A stretch of 64,000 bases of DNA from Tabrizicola sp. (GCF_022842145.1 NZ_JALHQD010000006.1:1-64000), one strand, 5' to 3'. Numbered from the stretch's first letter, positions 36,869 to 47,704 are shown. Numbers and translations: made by a program. Notes: generated from the sequence alone by a model not told the origin.

Positions 36869-39800
36869 TTATTCGGCGGCGTGGGGCCCGGCCTTCCTGC
36901 GTGACAGTGCCTCTTCCAAGAGCGAGATCCGGCCCTGCAAGAGCGCCACGTCGACCTGGTTGCGCGCAAGATTGTCGGCCATGACCAGCGGGTCGGGGGC
37001 CACGGGTTCGACATCCTTCTTGCCGAGGAAGCGGCCAAGGACCCAGGAGAAGAAGCGTGAGAGGTCGTCCATCGCGAGATACATCGACGGCACCACGACC
37101 AGGCTGAGCACGGTCGAGACGATGATGCCGCCCATCACGGCGATGGCCATCGGGGCGCGGAAAGCACCCCCTTCGCCGACGCCAAGGGCCGAGGGCAGCA
37201 TCCCGGCGGACATCGCGATGGAGGTCATGACGATGGGACGGGCGCGTTTGTGGCCAGCCTCGATCACCGCCTCGATCCGGTCCATGCCGCGGACCCGCAT
37301 CTCGATGGCGAAGTCGATCAGCAGGATCGCATTCTTCGCCACGATCCCCATCAGCATCAGGATACCGATCAGCACGGGCATCGACAGCGGGTTCTGCGTG
37401 ATGATCAACGCCGCGGCCACCCCGCCCACCGACAGCAGGAGCGAGAAGATGATGGTGATCGGCTGCAGGACCGAGTGGAACAGAAGGATCAGCACGAACA
37501 TCATCAGTAGGACACCCAGGATCATCGCACCCTGGAAGCTGCCCAGAAGCTCGGCCTGGACCTCGGCGTCGCCCGAGGGCGTGACCTGGACGGTCGCGGG
37601 CAGGCCCAGCGACGGCAGCAGTTCCTGGAAGCGGGCGGTGGCTTGGTCCAGCACATAGCCGGGAGCGATGTCGGCACCCAGGGTGGCGACGCGCAGGCGG
37701 TTCAGGCGCTTGACCACCGAGGGGCCTTCGGCGACCTCGACGGTGGCGACGGCAGCCAAGGGGACGGGGCCGTTCGACGACATCACCTTCAGCGCCGAGA
37801 TGCGCGCGAGGTTGTCGCGGGAGGCTTCGTCCAGCTGCACCCGGATCGGGATCAGCCGGTTGTCGATGGACAGCTTGCCAAGCGCCGCCGAGACATCGCC
37901 GATGGTGGCGACCCGGACGACCGAGGCGATCTGCTGGACGGTGACGCCCAGACGGGCGGCCTCGTCGGCTTTCGGCGTGATCTGGATTTCCGGACGCGGC
38001 AGCGCAGCCTCGGTCGAGGTGTTGAGGAACATCGGCTCTTGCCGCAGCGCCTCTTCGATCTTCTGGATCGCGAGGTTCAGGTCGTCTTCGTCATCCGACA
38101 GGATGTCGTACGAGAAGGGACGCGCGCCGCCGCCCATGGTCGCGGCCTTGAAGGCGCGGACGTCGGGGATCGTCTTCAGCGCCTCGAAAACCTCGGTCTC
38201 GATTGCGCTTTGCGGGTGGATGCGGCCTTCGGAGGGGATTTCGGGGATCAGCGCGTTGATTCCGGGCAGAGCCTCGCCCAGTTCGATCAGCTTGCGCTGC
38301 AACCCGTTGTCCAGACGGTCGAGGATGATGGTGAAGGTGGCGCGGCGGGTGTCGCGTTCGCCAAGCGGGGTCGAGCCGCCAATCACAAGCACGGACTTCA
38401 CCCCCTCAATGTCCTGCACGATGTCGCGCATCGCATCGGTGGTGGCGGCGGTGTCGTCGAGCGTGGAGCCGGGCGGCAGTTCGACCGAAACCACGATGCG
38501 GCTTTCGTCTTCGGGCGGGAAGAGGCTGCCGGGGACCTGCAGCATGGCGATGACCGAGAAGATCACCACGATCACCGCGACGACGAGGGTGATGTAGTAG
38601 GTCGGCAGCGCGAGCCAGCGACGCTTGGACGAGCGGCGGACCTTGGTCGTGTTGCGGACAAGCCAGATATAGCCGCGCATGATCGCGCCGTCCTTCTGGT
38701 CCTCGTGGCCCTGGGCGTCCTTGGTGCGCATCAGGTAGGCGGCCATCATCGGCGTGATCAGGCGCGCAACCAGAAGCGAGAAGAGGACGGCAATGGCGAC
38801 AGTCAGGCCGAATTGTCGGAAGTACTGGCCGGGGATGCCGGGCATGAAGCTGACCGGGACGAAGACCGCGACGATGGTGAAGGTGGTGGCGATGACGGCA
38901 AGGCCGATCTCGTCCGCGGCCTCGATCGCGGCGCGGTAGGGGGTTTTGCCCATGCGGATGTGTCGGGCTATGTTCTCGATTTCCACGATGGCGTCGTCGA
39001 CGAGGATGCCGGTCGCCAGCGTCAGCGCGAGGAAGCTGACCAGGTTCAGCGAGAAGCCCAGCATGTCCATCAGCAAGAACGTGGGGACGGCAGACAGCGG
39101 CAGGGCAATGGCCGAGATCAGCGTGGCGCGCCAGTTCCTGAGGAAGGCCAGCACGACGAGGATGGCAAGAAGGCCGCCTTCCAGAAGCGTGTGGATGGCG
39201 CTGGTGTAGTTGCCGTAGGTGTAGAAGACGGAATCGTCGACCATCGTGATGCCGACGTTCGGATGCTGCTGGGCCAGGTCCGCGACCACTTCGTTGGTGA
39301 TCTCGGCCACCGAAACCTCGGACGCGCCCTTGGAGCGGAAGACCAGGAAGGTCACGCCCGGCTCGCCGTTGATGCGGCTGAAGCTTTTCAGTTCCTCGTA
39401 GCTGTCGACCACCTGGCCGAGGTCGGACAGTTTGACGAACCGGCCCGACGGGAGGGCGATGGGCGTATTGGCAAGGCTTTCCACGGTGCCCTGGTCGCCC
39501 AGGGTGCGGATCACCTGTTCACCCTCGCCAAGGTTCACCTTGCCGGCACCGAGGTTGGCGTTGGTCTGGGCGATCTGGGCGCTGATGGCCTGGGCGGTGA
39601 CGCCGTAGCTGTCCAGCCGCACGGGGTCGAGTTCGACCCTGATCTCACGGTCGGCCCCGCCGATGCGGGTGACGCGGCCGATGCCGGGTTTGCCCTGCAA
39701 CGCGCGGGTCACGGTGTTGTCGACGAACCAGGAGATTTCCTCCATCGTCAGGTCGGGGGCGGTGACCGAGAAGGTCATGATCGCCTGGCCTTCGACGTCG

Positions 39801-40192
39801 ATGCGGGTGACGATGGGGGCCTCGATCCCGCCGGGCAGGTCGCCGCGGATCTGGTCCACGGCGTCCTTGACGTCCTGGACGGCCTTGTCGGTCGGCACTT
39901 CCATGCGGAATTCGATGACGGTGGTGGAAATCCCGTCCGTCACGGTCGATGTCACGCGCTTGGCGCCGGTCAGGCCAGCAACGGCGTCCTCGATCTCCTT
40001 GGTGACCTGGCTTTCCATTTCCGCCGGGGCCGCGCCGGACTGGCCGACCGAGACGGCGACGAGAGGGACGTCGATGTTCGGGAAGCGGGTGATCGGCAGC
40101 GCATTGAAACTTTGCCAGCCGAGGACCATCAGCAGGAAGAAGGCGAGAAGGGGGGCGACCGGATTGCGGATCGACCAGGCGGAGAAGTTCAT
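36869..40192 (-). CDS. RND efflux permease (AcrB/HAE family)
   Basis: The 1107-residue proton-driven inner-membrane pump starts MNFSAWSIRNPVAPLLAFFL and has two duplicated halves, with large periplasmic loops after the first and seventh transmembrane segments. The proton relay GILVDDAIVEIENI lies in TM4. The C-terminus ends with a coiled-coil-like tail (NLARNQVDVALLQGRISLLEEAL). It works with the adaptor encoded 11 bp upstream; an outer-membrane channel gene is not present here and must come from elsewhere. The TetR gene upstream should control it. Confidence 0.95.
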   Translation of the reverse strand: MNFSAWSIRNPVAPLLAFFLLMVLGWQSFNALPITRFPNIDVPLVAVSVGQSGAAPAEMESQVTKEIEDAVAGLTGAKRVTSTVTDGISTTVIEFRMEVPTDKAVQDVKDAVDQIRGDLPGGIEAPIVTRIDVEGQAIMTFSVTAPDLTMEEISWFVDNTVTRALQGKPGIGRVTRIGGADREIRVELDPVRLDSYGVTAQAISAQIAQTNANLGAGKVNLGEGEQVIRTLGDQGTVESLANTPIALPSGRFVKLSDLGQVVDSYEELKSFSRINGEPGVTFLVFRSKGASEVSVAEITNEVVADLAQQHPNVGITMVDDSVFYTYGNYTSAIHTLLEGGLLAILVVLAFLRNWRATLISAIALPLSAVPTFLLMDMLGFSLNLVSFLALTLATGILVDDAIVEIENIARHIRMGKTPYRAAIEAADEIGLAVIATTFTIVAVFVPVSFMPGIPGQYFRQFGLTVAIAVLFSLLVARLITPMMAAYLMRTKDAQGHEDQKDGAIMRGYIWLVRNTTKVRRSSKRRWLALPTYYITLVVAVIVVIFSVIAMLQVPGSLFPPEDESRIVVSVELPPGSTLDDTAATTDAMRDIVQDIEGVKSVLVIGGSTPLGERDTRRATFTIILDRLDNGLQRKLIELGEALPGINALIPEIPSEGRIHPQSAIETEVFEALKTIPDVRAFKAATMGGGARPFSYDILSDDEDDLNLAIQKIEEALRQEPMFLNTSTEAALPRPEIQITPKADEAARLGVTVQQIASVVRVATIGDVSAALGKLSIDNRLIPIRVQLDEASRDNLARISALKVMSSNGPVPLAAVATVEVAEGPSVVKRLNRLRVATLGADIAPGYVLDQATARFQELLPSLGLPATVQVTPSGDAEVQAELLGSFQGAMILGVLLMMFVLILLFHSVLQPITIIFSLLLSVGGVAAALIITQNPLSMPVLIGILMLMGIVAKNAILLIDFAIEMRVRGMDRIEAVIEAGHKRARPIVMTSIAMSAGMLPSALGVGEGGAFRAPMAIAVMGGIIVSTVLSLVVVPSMYLAMDDLSRFFSWVLGRFLGKKDVEPVAPDPLVMADNLARNQVDVALLQGRISLLEEALSRRKAGPHAAE

Positions 40193-40203
40193 GGCGCGGT
40201 CCC

Positions 40204-41391
40204 TCAGTTCACGGCAGCGGGGGCGGGGACCGGGTTGATCCGGTCGCCGGGACGGACGAAGGCGCCGGCCTTGGTCACCACCACATCGCCCTGGTTCAGG
40301 CCTTCGGTGATCTCGACCAGCCCGCCGTCGCGGATGCCGGTTTTGACGGCAATGCGCTCGACCACGCCGTCGACAACCCGCATCACGGTGGCCCCTTCCG
40401 AAGAGGAGCCGACGGCGGTGACGGGCACGGCCAGAGCCTGGGTTTCGGCCGCGAGGATCTCGGCTTCGACGAACATGCCGGTCCGAAGCGACTCGTTCGA
40501 GCTGTCGACCGTGATCCGGGCGCGGCCGAGGCGGGTGACCGGGTCGATCGAGGGTTCGACCAGGCGGACGGTGCCTTCCAGCACGCCGCCCATGCCGACG
40601 GCGCGTAGATGCGCCTTCTGGCCGGGGGCAAGGCGCAGAAGGTCGGTCTCGGCCACATCGGCGCGCAGTTCCAGGGCCGCGTCACGGGTGATGACGAACA
40701 TCGGCTGACCCGCCGACGTGGCGATGGCACCGATCTTGGCGTTGCGCTGGACGATCTTGCCGGCGACGGGGGCTTTCACCTCGGTGCGGCTGAGGAGGAG
40801 GGCGACGTTTTCCAGCCGCGCTTCGGCAAGGGCAAGCTGTGCGCGGGCGGATTCCAACCCTTGCGTGGCCACCATCACCCGGGCGTTGGCAGAAAGCGCA
40901 TTCGCCCGCGCCGTGTCGGCCTGAGCCTGGGGTGCGGTTCCCTGTTCGCGCAGCTTCGTCGTGCGGTCGGCCACACGCTGGGCCTCGTCGCGCGTCGTCT
41001 GCGACTCGACAAGTTGCGCCTCGGCCTGGGCGATGGCGGACTTCGCGGCCGCCAGCGAGGCAGCGGCTTCGGTCTTCTGCAGGTCCAGCGTGGTCTTGGA
41101 CAGGACGGCAAGGACCTGGCCCTCGGTCACCATGTCGCCCACATCGACCAGAAGCTGGTCCAGCGGCTGGCCTTCGACGAGGGGTGCGACCTGAACCTCT
41201 TCTACAGCTGCGATCAGGCCCGAAGCGATGATCCGGTCGGACAACTGCGACAGCCCCACGGTACTGACGGTGATGGCGGGCAGGACCGGGGCCACTTCGG
41301 GCATGTTTTCCGCGGCGACCGCCTCTTGTGCCTGGGCGGGCAGGACCGGCGCGATGGCGAGGAGAACGGCTAGGATCAAGGTCGGGCGCAT
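40204..41391 (-). CDS. RND periplasmic adaptor (HlyD/MFP family)
   Basis: The 395-residue adaptor has a signal peptide (MRPTLILAVLLAIAPVLPAQA), a lipoyl half-motif VAPLVEGQPLDQLLVDVGDMV, an alpha-hairpin rich in Ala/Gln and the return lipoyl half VKAPVAGKIVQRNAKIG. It bridges the RND pump and an outer-membrane channel. The start at 41391 follows GAAGG at 8 nt. An ATG eight codons upstream would overlap the TetR gene and spoil the signal peptide. Confidence 0.92.
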   Translation of the reverse strand: MRPTLILAVLLAIAPVLPAQAQEAVAAENMPEVAPVLPAITVSTVGLSQLSDRIIASGLIAAVEEVQVAPLVEGQPLDQLLVDVGDMVTEGQVLAVLSKTTLDLQKTEAAASLAAAKSAIAQAEAQLVESQTTRDEAQRVADRTTKLREQGTAPQAQADTARANALSANARVMVATQGLESARAQLALAEARLENVALLLSRTEVKAPVAGKIVQRNAKIGAIATSAGQPMFVITRDAALELRADVAETDLLRLAPGQKAHLRAVGMGGVLEGTVRLVEPSIDPVTRLGRARITVDSSNESLRTGMFVEAEILAAETQALAVPVTAVGSSSEGATVMRVVDGVVERIAVKTGIRDGGLVEITEGLNQGDVVVTKAGAFVRPGDRINPVPAPAAVN

Positions 41392-41395
41392 GGGC

Positions 41396-42013
41396 TTAGC
41401 CTTCAGCTGTGTCATTGGAGATATGGGCAAGGATGCCGTCGATCACGGCGACGACCTGGGCGGCAAGGGCGGGACTGGCGGGGCCGCACTGTGCGGTGCG
41501 GGTCGCCATCGCCTTCACCAGCATGACCAGCATCTGGCACTGGCCTGCATAGCGCACCCGCGCTTCTTCCATCGGGCGGCGCGTGGTATGGGCGAAGATC
41601 GCGGCCAGGAGGGACACGATGGTGTCCTCCATCTGCCGCGCCGCCTCGCCGATTTCCGGCTTGCGGATGGCGGCGGCGGTGATCTCGGCCCAGAGCTGAC
41701 CGTCCTTCATCGACTCTTCCGAGAAGTGGTTCAGGATGCGTTCGCGCAGGAAGAGCATCGGCTTGTCCGAGGTCTGGATCTCGGCGAACTCGCCCTGAAT
41801 TTCAGCCAGGTCATAGCCGCACATCGCCTGGACGATGGCGGCTTTGGAGGGGAAATAGCGGTAGAAGTTGCCGACGCTCATCCCTGCGGCGCGGGCAAGG
41901 TCCTGCATCGACGCGCCGTCGAAGCCCTTTTCGGCGAAGGCCTGACGGATCGAAGCCAGAATCTCATGGCTGCGCGCGTCGGCCGCGGGGATGGGGTGGG
42001 GCAGCGGGGGCAT
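41396..42013 (-). CDS. TetR-family repressor of the RND operon
   Basis: The 205-residue protein has a TetR HTH (ILASIRQAFAEKGFDGASMQ; LARAAGMSVGNFYRYFPSK). It is the first gene of the efflux operon, 4 bp before the adaptor. The ATG at 42013 was preferred; a GTG at 42046 would lie inside the operator palindrome just upstream. It probably represses its own operon until a pump substrate binds. Confidence 0.9.
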   Translation of the reverse strand: MPPLPHPIPAADARSHEILASIRQAFAEKGFDGASMQDLARAAGMSVGNFYRYFPSKAAIVQAMCGYDLAEIQGEFAEIQTSDKPMLFLRERILNHFSEESMKDGQLWAEITAAAIRKPEIGEAARQMEDTIVSLLAAIFAHTTRRPMEEARVRYAGQCQMLVMLVKAMATRTAQCGPASPALAAQVVAVIDGILAHISNDTAEG

Positions 42014-42028
42014 GGTCAGGAAGCCTGG

Positions 42029-42044
42029 GAATGAACGTTCATTC
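42029..42044. promoter_or_regulatory. Perfect 16-bp TetR operator
   Basis: GAATGAACGTTCATTC is a perfect palindrome 15 bp upstream of the TetR start, of the type used by AcrR/TetR repressors of efflux operons. Confidence 0.75.
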
Positions 42045-42169
42045 ACTGCAGATAGCGAAGCTTACGCAGAGGTCAAGTGTCTTTACGGCAGAAGGCCCGC
42101 GCTGGATGTGTTGTGCTTCACTTTTCACCGGATTTGGCCCAAAGGAGCGGCAGCACAAGGACGAATGGC

Positions 42170-43300
42170 ATGGCGACGGGCATCAGTTTCAACGTGGCGG
42201 CGACGGATGGCGCGGCGCGGACCGGGGTGATCTCGACCCCGAGGGGGCAGATTCGCACCCCGGCCTTCATGCCGGTGGGGACGGCCGCGACGGTGAAGGC
42301 GATGCTGCCGGAAAGCGTGGCGGCGACCGGGGCGGACATCCTTCTGGGCAACACCTACCACCTGATGCTCCGCCCGACGGCGGAACGGGTGGCGGCGCTG
42401 GGCGGGCTGCACACCTTCATGAACTGGTCGAAACCGATCCTGACCGACAGCGGCGGGTTTCAGGTGATGTCGCTGGGTCCCTTGCGGAAGCTGACCGAAG
42501 AGGGGGTGAAGTTTTCGTCCCACCTTGACGGGTCCAAGCACATGCTGACGCCGGAACGCAGCATGGAGATCCAGAAGCTTCTGGGGTCGGACATCGTGAT
42601 GTGTTTCGACGAATGTCCCGCGCTGCCCGCCGATGAGGCGACGGTGGCCAAGTCGATGCGGATGTCGATGCGCTGGGCACAGCGGTCGCGCGATGCCTTC
42701 GGCGACCGGCCGGGACATGCGCTGTTCGGGATCATGCAGGGCGGTGTGACGCGGGAGCTGCGCGAGGAAAGTGCCGAGGCGCTGAAGGGCATCGGTTTCG
42801 ATGGTTACGCCGTGGGCGGCCTGGCGGTGGGGGAGGGGCAGGAGGCGATGTTCTCCGTCCTCGACTACGCGCCGGGCTTCCTGCCGGAGGACAAGCCGCG
42901 TTACCTGATGGGTGTGGGCAAGCCCGACGACATCGTGGGCGCGGTCGAACGCGGCATCGACATGATGGATTGCGTGCTGCCCTCACGGTCAGGGCGGACC
43001 GGGCAGGCCTGGACGGCGCGAGGGCAGGTGAACCTGCGCAACGCCCGCCACAAGGACGACCCGCGTCCCCTGGAGGATGGCTGCCAGTGCCCCGCCTGCC
43101 GCAGCTATTCCCGCGCCTATCTGCACCATGTGGTGCGGTCGGATGAGATCATCGGCTCGATGCTGCTGACCTGGCACAACCTGCATTACTACCAGCTTTT
43201 GATGCAGGGCCTGCGGGAGGCGATTGCGGCGGGGGGGATGGCGGCCTTCGTGGCGACGTTCCACGCGCGGCGCGCCGAAGGTGATGTCGAACCGGTCTGA
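42170..43300 (+). CDS. tgt: Queuine tRNA-ribosyltransferase
   Basis: Tgt exchanges guanine-34 of GUN-anticodon tRNAs for the queuosine precursor preQ1. The 376 residues match the bacterial norm. Visible are [14 protein letters not shown] with the active-site Asp, [19 protein letters not shown], and the zinc site [17 protein letters not shown] with a later [10 protein letters not shown]. The ATG at 42170 follows AAGGA by 8 nt; upstream in-frame codons are unconserved. It is divergent from the TetR-RND operon. Confidence 0.97.
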   Translation: MATGISFNVAATDGAARTGVISTPRGQIRTPAFMPVGTAATVKAMLPESVAATGADILLGNTYHLMLRPTAERVAALGGLHTFMNWSKPILTDSGGFQVMSLGPLRKLTEEGVKFSSHLDGSKHMLTPERSMEIQKLLGSDIVMCFDECPALPADEATVAKSMRMSMRWAQRSRDAFGDRPGHALFGIMQGGVTRELREESAEALKGIGFDGYAVGGLAVGEGQEAMFSVLDYAPGFLPEDKPRYLMGVGKPDDIVGAVERGIDMMDCVLPSRSGRTGQAWTARGQVNLRNARHKDDPRPLEDGCQCPACRSYSRAYLHHVVRSDEIIGSMLLTWHNLHYYQLLMQGLREAIAAGGMAAFVATFHARRAEGDVEPV

Positions 43301-43424
43301 CAAGCTGCCCGCGCGAACCCGGCCTGTGCGCCAATGCATAGCGGTATCCCGCTCTGCGCTGGTTGTGGCTGGCACCGCAGCCCCTAGGTTTGCACCAAGA
43401 CCTTGCAAACAAAGGAACGTCGCG

Positions 43425-44519
43425 ATGACCGAAGCTCTGTTCACCCCTTATACCCTTGGCGATATCGCGGTGAAGAACCGCATCCTCATGGCGCCCCTGA
43501 CCCGCAACCGGGCGCGGCCCGAGGATGATACGCCGTTCGATCTGCACGCCGAATACTATGCCCAGCGGGCCGGGGCGGGGCTGATCATCACCGAGGGCAC
43601 CCAGATTTCCCCGGAAGGGAAGGGCTATGCCTGGACGCCCGGCATCTATTCGGAGGCGCAGGTGGCCGGGTGGAAGACCGTGACCGATGCGGTGCATGCC
43701 AAGGGCGGCAAGATCGCCGCGCAGCTGTGGCATGTGGGCCGGATCAGCCACGTCTCGCTGCAGGAAGGCGGGGCGGCACCTGTTGCGCCGTCGGCCATCG
43801 GCGCGGGGTCCAGGACCTTTGACGGCACGGGGTTCGTCGAAACCTCGGCCGCGCGCGCGCTGGACCTGGCCGAGATTCCGCGGGTGATCGAGGACTATCG
43901 CCGCGCCGCCCGCAATGCCGACGCGGCAGGCTTCGACGGGGTCGAGATCCACGCGGCCAACGGCTATCTGATCGACCAGTTCCTGCGCGACACCGCGAAC
44001 ATCCGCACCGACGGATATGGCGGGTCGGTCGCCAACCGCGTCCGCTTCCTGGCCGAGGTGGTGACGGCTGTCACTGAAATCCTTGGGCCCGGCCGGGTGG
44101 GCGTCCGCCTCAGCCCGTTCTCGAACGCCAACAACGTCGGCATCGACAGCGATACTCTGGCGACCTTCAGTGCTGCAATCGATGTGCTGAACGATGCAGG
44201 CATTGCTTTCCTGCACATGGTCGAAGGCCAGACCGGCGGCCCGCGCGACTGGCCGGAAGGTGCACTGGAGACGCTGCGCGACCGGTTCAACGGGGCCTAT
44301 GTAGCCAACAATGGCTATGTCCGTGACACGGCCGTTGCCGCCGTCGCGTCGGGCAAGGTCGATCTGGTGGCTTTCGGCAAGCTTTACATCTCGAACCCCG
44401 ACCTGGCCGAGCGTCTGGCCCTGGATGCGCCACTGAACCCGATGCCGACCGAAGGGCTGTATGGCGGGGGAAGCAAGGGTTACACCGACTATCCCACGCT
44501 GGAGAAATCGGCTGCGTGA
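43425..44519 (+). CDS. Old Yellow Enzyme family alkene reductase
   Basis: The 364-residue FMN enzyme uses NAD(P)H to reduce activated alkenes or nitro compounds. It starts MTEALFTPYTLGDIAVKNRI and has APLTRNRA, AAQLWHVGRISH, FDGVEIHAANGYLIDQFL and YGGSVANRVRFL, all NemA/OYE signatures. It has no C-terminal FAD domain, unlike the TMADH-type gene in this window. The ATG follows AAAGGA. It stands alone after tgt. Confidence 0.93.
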   Translation: MTEALFTPYTLGDIAVKNRILMAPLTRNRARPEDDTPFDLHAEYYAQRAGAGLIITEGTQISPEGKGYAWTPGIYSEAQVAGWKTVTDAVHAKGGKIAAQLWHVGRISHVSLQEGGAAPVAPSAIGAGSRTFDGTGFVETSAARALDLAEIPRVIEDYRRAARNADAAGFDGVEIHAANGYLIDQFLRDTANIRTDGYGGSVANRVRFLAEVVTAVTEILGPGRVGVRLSPFSNANNVGIDSDTLATFSAAIDVLNDAGIAFLHMVEGQTGGPRDWPEGALETLRDRFNGAYVANNGYVRDTAVAAVASGKVDLVAFGKLYISNPDLAERLALDAPLNPMPTEGLYGGGSKGYTDYPTLEKSAA

Positions 44520-44614
44520 CCGTGTGACGGAAAGTGCGGGCAAGGCAACTCGCCCGCGCTTTCCCACCTTGCACCCGTTCACGCAGAGGTTCATTCTGTC
44601 GAACCAAAGCAGAA

Positions 44615-44640
44615 CTTGAATCCCCCGCCCACGGACCACA
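44615..44640 (+). promoter_or_regulatory. Possible heat-shock (RpoH) promoter of lon
   Basis: CTTGAA (44615-44620) with a C-rich spacer and CCACA (44636-44640) lies about 80 bp upstream of lon. CTTGAA fits an RpoH -35 element; the -10 match is poor. Confidence 0.2.
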
Positions 44641-44721
44641 AGTTAACAATTCTGAAGGCGGAGCGGGCAGGGTTGCCGATGGTCGGGACCCCGCAGCGCT
44701 GCCGCGAACGAAGGTAGTCAC

Positions 44722-47121
44722 ATGAGCACCCAAAGCTATCCGGTCCTGCCCCTGCGCGACATCGTGGTGTTTCCCCACATGATCGTGCCGCTCTTCGTCG
44801 GACGCGAGAAATCGGTCCGCGCGCTGGAAGAGGTGATGCAGGACGACAAGCAGATCCTTCTGTCCTCGCAGAAGGACCCGACGGCGGATGATCCGGCCTC
44901 GGACGGCATCTTCCGGGTTGGCGTCCTGGCCAACGTGCTGCAGTTGCTGAAGCTGCCCGACGGGACCGTGAAGGTTCTGGTCGAGGGCAAGTCGCGCGTG
45001 AAGATCACTGGTTTCGTCGAGAACCCGGCGTTCTTCGAAGCCACCGCCGAGGCCCTGCCCGAGACCGACGGTGATTCCACGGCCGTCGAGGCGCTGGTCC
45101 GCGCGGTCGGCGAAGAGTTTGAGCGTTACACCAAGGTCAAGAAGAACATTCCCGAAGAGGCGCTTGCCGCCGTTTCGGACACCCGCGAACCTGCGCGCCT
45201 GGCTGACCTTGTCGCCGGTCACCTTGGCGTGGACGTGGGTCAGAAGCAGGCGATCCTGGAAACGCTGGACGTCGCCGAGCGGCTGGAGAAGGTCTACGGC
45301 CACATGCAGGGCGAGCTTTCGGTCCTGCAGGTCGAGAAGAAGATCAAGTCTCGCGTCAAGACGCAGATGGAGAAGACCCAGCGCGAGTACTATCTGAACG
45401 AGCAGATGAAGGCCATTCAGAAGGAACTCGGCGACGGCGAGGACGGCCAGAACGAGGTCGCCGAGCTGGAGGCCCGCATCGCCAAGACCGAGCTTTCCAA
45501 GGAAGCCCGCGAGAAGGCCGACGCCGAGCTGAAGAAGCTGAAATCGATGTCGCCGATGTCGGCGGAAGCCACAGTCGTGCGCAACTACCTTGACTGGCTG
45601 CTGGGCGTGCCGTGGGGTGTGAAGTCCCGCGTCAAGAAGGACCTCGGTGCCGCGCAGAAGGTGCTGGATACCGACCACTTCGGCCTGGACAAGGTCAAGG
45701 AGCGGATCGTTGAGTATCTGGCGGTGCAGGCGCGGTCGACCAAGCTGAAGGGTCCGATCCTGTGCCTTGTCGGCCCTCCGGGCGTCGGCAAGACCTCGCT
45801 GGGTCGTTCGGTCGCCAAGGCCACGGGGCGTGAGTTCATCCGCATCTCGCTGGGCGGCGTGCGCGACGAATCGGAAATCCGCGGTCACCGGCGGACCTAT
45901 ATCGGGTCGATGCCCGGCAAGATCATCCAGTCGCTGAAGAAGGCCAAGACCACCAATCCGCTGATCCTCCTGGATGAAATCGACAAGATGGGCCAGGATT
46001 TCCGGGGCGACCCGGCGTCCGCGCTGCTGGAGGTTCTGGATCCCGAACAGAACAACACCTTCGTCGATCACTACCTGGAGGTGGAGTACGATCTGTCCAA
46101 CGTGATGTTCATCACAACGTCGAACAGCTACAACATGCCGGGTCCCTTGCTTGACCGGATGGAGATCATTCCGCTGGCCGGCTACACCGAGGACGAAAAG
46201 CGCGAGATTGCGCGGGGGCACCTTCTGCCCAAGCAGATCGCCGCGAACGGCCTCAAGAAGGGCGAATTCAGCGTCAGCGATGCAGCGCTGACCCATGTCA
46301 TCCGCTACTACACCCGCGAAGCGGGCGTGCGGAACCTGGAGCGCGAGATCGCCAAGCTGGCCCGGAAAGCGGTGACCGACATCCTGAAGGGCAAGACCAA
46401 GAAGGTGGACGTCGATCCGACGAAGGTCGAGGAATACCTGGGCGTCCAGCGCCACCGCTATGGCCTGGCCGAGAAGGAAGATCAGGTTGGTGTGGTCACC
46501 GGTCTGGCATGGACCAGCGTCGGCGGCGATCTTCTGCAGATCGAAGCGCTGAAGCTGCCGGGCAAGGGCCGGATGAAGACGACCGGGAAACTGGGCGACG
46601 TGATGAAGGAATCGATCGACGCGGCCGCCTCTTACGTCCGCTCGATCAGTCCGAAGATCGGGGTGAAGCCGCCGAAGTTCGAGACGATGGACATCCACGT
46701 CCACGTGCCGGACGGGGCGACCCCGAAGGACGGGCCCTCGGCGGGTCTGGCGATGGTGACCTCCATCGTCTCGGTCCTGACGGGGATTCCGGTTCGCAAG
46801 GACATCGCCATGACCGGCGAGGTCTCGTTGCGCGGCAACGCGATGCCGATCGGCGGGCTGAAAGAGAAGCTGCTCGCCGCGCTGCGGGGCGGGATCAAGA
46901 CGGTCTTCATCCCGGAGGAGAACGCCAAGGACCTGGCGGAGATTCCGGCGAATGTGAAGGAAGGCCTGACGATCATCCCCGTGACCCACGTCCGCGAGGT
47001 TCTGGCCCAGGCGCTGGTGCGCCAGCCCGAGCCGGTGGAATGGGACGAGGCGGCGGAAGAAGCGGCGGCAGCCGCGCGGGCTGCGGGCGGTGTGGTGCCG
47101 CCGGTTCAGACCGCGCACTGA
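44722..47121 (+). CDS. lon: ATP-dependent protease Lon
   Basis: Lon degrades damaged and regulatory proteins in the cytosol. The 799 residues have an N-terminal substrate domain ([20 protein letters not shown]), an AAA+ module with Walker [12 protein letters not shown] and Walker [10 protein letters not shown], and a C-terminal protease with catalytic Ser in [10 protein letters not shown] and Lys in [10 protein letters not shown]. Length is normal. It is monocistronic, ending in a strong terminator 21 bp past the stop. Confidence 0.98.
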   Translation: MSTQSYPVLPLRDIVVFPHMIVPLFVGREKSVRALEEVMQDDKQILLSSQKDPTADDPASDGIFRVGVLANVLQLLKLPDGTVKVLVEGKSRVKITGFVENPAFFEATAEALPETDGDSTAVEALVRAVGEEFERYTKVKKNIPEEALAAVSDTREPARLADLVAGHLGVDVGQKQAILETLDVAERLEKVYGHMQGELSVLQVEKKIKSRVKTQMEKTQREYYLNEQMKAIQKELGDGEDGQNEVAELEARIAKTELSKEAREKADAELKKLKSMSPMSAEATVVRNYLDWLLGVPWGVKSRVKKDLGAAQKVLDTDHFGLDKVKERIVEYLAVQARSTKLKGPILCLVGPPGVGKTSLGRSVAKATGREFIRISLGGVRDESEIRGHRRTYIGSMPGKIIQSLKKAKTTNPLILLDEIDKMGQDFRGDPASALLEVLDPEQNNTFVDHYLEVEYDLSNVMFITTSNSYNMPGPLLDRMEIIPLAGYTEDEKREIARGHLLPKQIAANGLKKGEFSVSDAALTHVIRYYTREAGVRNLEREIAKLARKAVTDILKGKTKKVDVDPTKVEEYLGVQRHRYGLAEKEDQVGVVTGLAWTSVGGDLLQIEALKLPGKGRMKTTGKLGDVMKESIDAAASYVRSISPKIGVKPPKFETMDIHVHVPDGATPKDGPSAGLAMVTSIVSVLTGIPVRKDIAMTGEVSLRGNAMPIGGLKEKLLAALRGGIKTVFIPEENAKDLAEIPANVKEGLTIIPVTHVREVLAQALVRQPEPVEWDEAAEEAAAAARAAGGVVPPVQTAH

Positions 47122-47142
47122 TCGACCGACCACCAGAACCAG

Positions 47143-47172
47143 ACGGGCGCGCCAGACCGGCGCGCCCGTTTT
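47143..47172 (+). terminator. Strong terminator of lon
   Basis: ACGGGCGCGCC (47143-47153) pairs perfectly with GGCGCGCCCGT (47159-47169) around AGACC, and the T-run starts within the stem (TTTT, 47169-47172). Confidence 0.9.
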
Positions 47173-47283
47173 GCGTTGTGGAGGGCGGGCCCGCGTGCGG
47201 GGAACACGATGCGACTTCCCTCTGGCCGGCTCGCGCAAGGCTGCGTAGTGTCGCCGGGACACAGATAACCGGAAGAAGGCAAC

Positions 47284-47691
47284 ATGGCCCCGCGCACGCC
47301 CAAGGACTCTGATACGAAGCCCGAGAAGGCAACCAAAGCGCCAAGGTCGGCCAAGGTGGCGGCGGGGGTGGATGCCGCCGCAACGCCCGCAGCGGCCGTG
47401 GTCGGTTCAGACGCTCCCGCCGCCCGCGCGGACACGGTCAAGCTGAAGGACCTGATCGAAAGCGTTGCCAGTGCCACCGGGGGCAAGAAGGCCGACGTGA
47501 AGGCCACGGTCGAGGCGACTCTGGCCGCACTGGGCGAGGCGCTTGCCACCGGCAAGTCGCTGGCGGTCCCGCCCCTTGGCAAGCTGCGGGTTGTGAAGAA
47601 CAAAGGTCCGGCGCTGACTTTGAAGCTGCGCCTGGCCGATGGTGCGAAGGCCGCCGGATTGGCCCTTGCAGACGAGGGAGAGGACGACTAA
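47284..47691 (+). CDS. HU-family DNA-binding protein with N-terminal tail
   Basis: The 135-residue protein has a basic, Ala/Pro/Lys-rich tail (1-50, MAPRTPKDSDTKPEKATKAP) before an HU-like domain (LKDLIESVASATGGKKADVK; ALATGKSLAVPPLGKLRVVK). The domain looks shorter than classical HU: the DNA-binding arm sequence (GRNP) is absent and the end reads LKLRLADGAKAAGLALADEGEDD. A nucleoid role is likely but the DNA contact mode may differ. It follows the lon terminator and precedes tRNA-Val by 13 bp. Confidence 0.8.
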   Translation: MAPRTPKDSDTKPEKATKAPRSAKVAAGVDAAATPAAAVVGSDAPAARADTVKLKDLIESVASATGGKKADVKATVEATLAALGEALATGKSLAVPPLGKLRVVKNKGPALTLKLRLADGAKAAGLALADEGEDD

Positions 47692-47704
47692 AAGCCCCCC
47701 CATC

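Noticed and set aside
37643-40708. 1021-codon open frame antisense to the RND pump
   Set aside because: Translation is rich in Asp/Arg/Gly/His with no domain or plausible start signal; the opposite strand encodes a clear AcrB-type pump.
44287-47262. 991-codon open frame antisense to lon
   Set aside because: Codon-bias shadow of lon; no recognisable motif.
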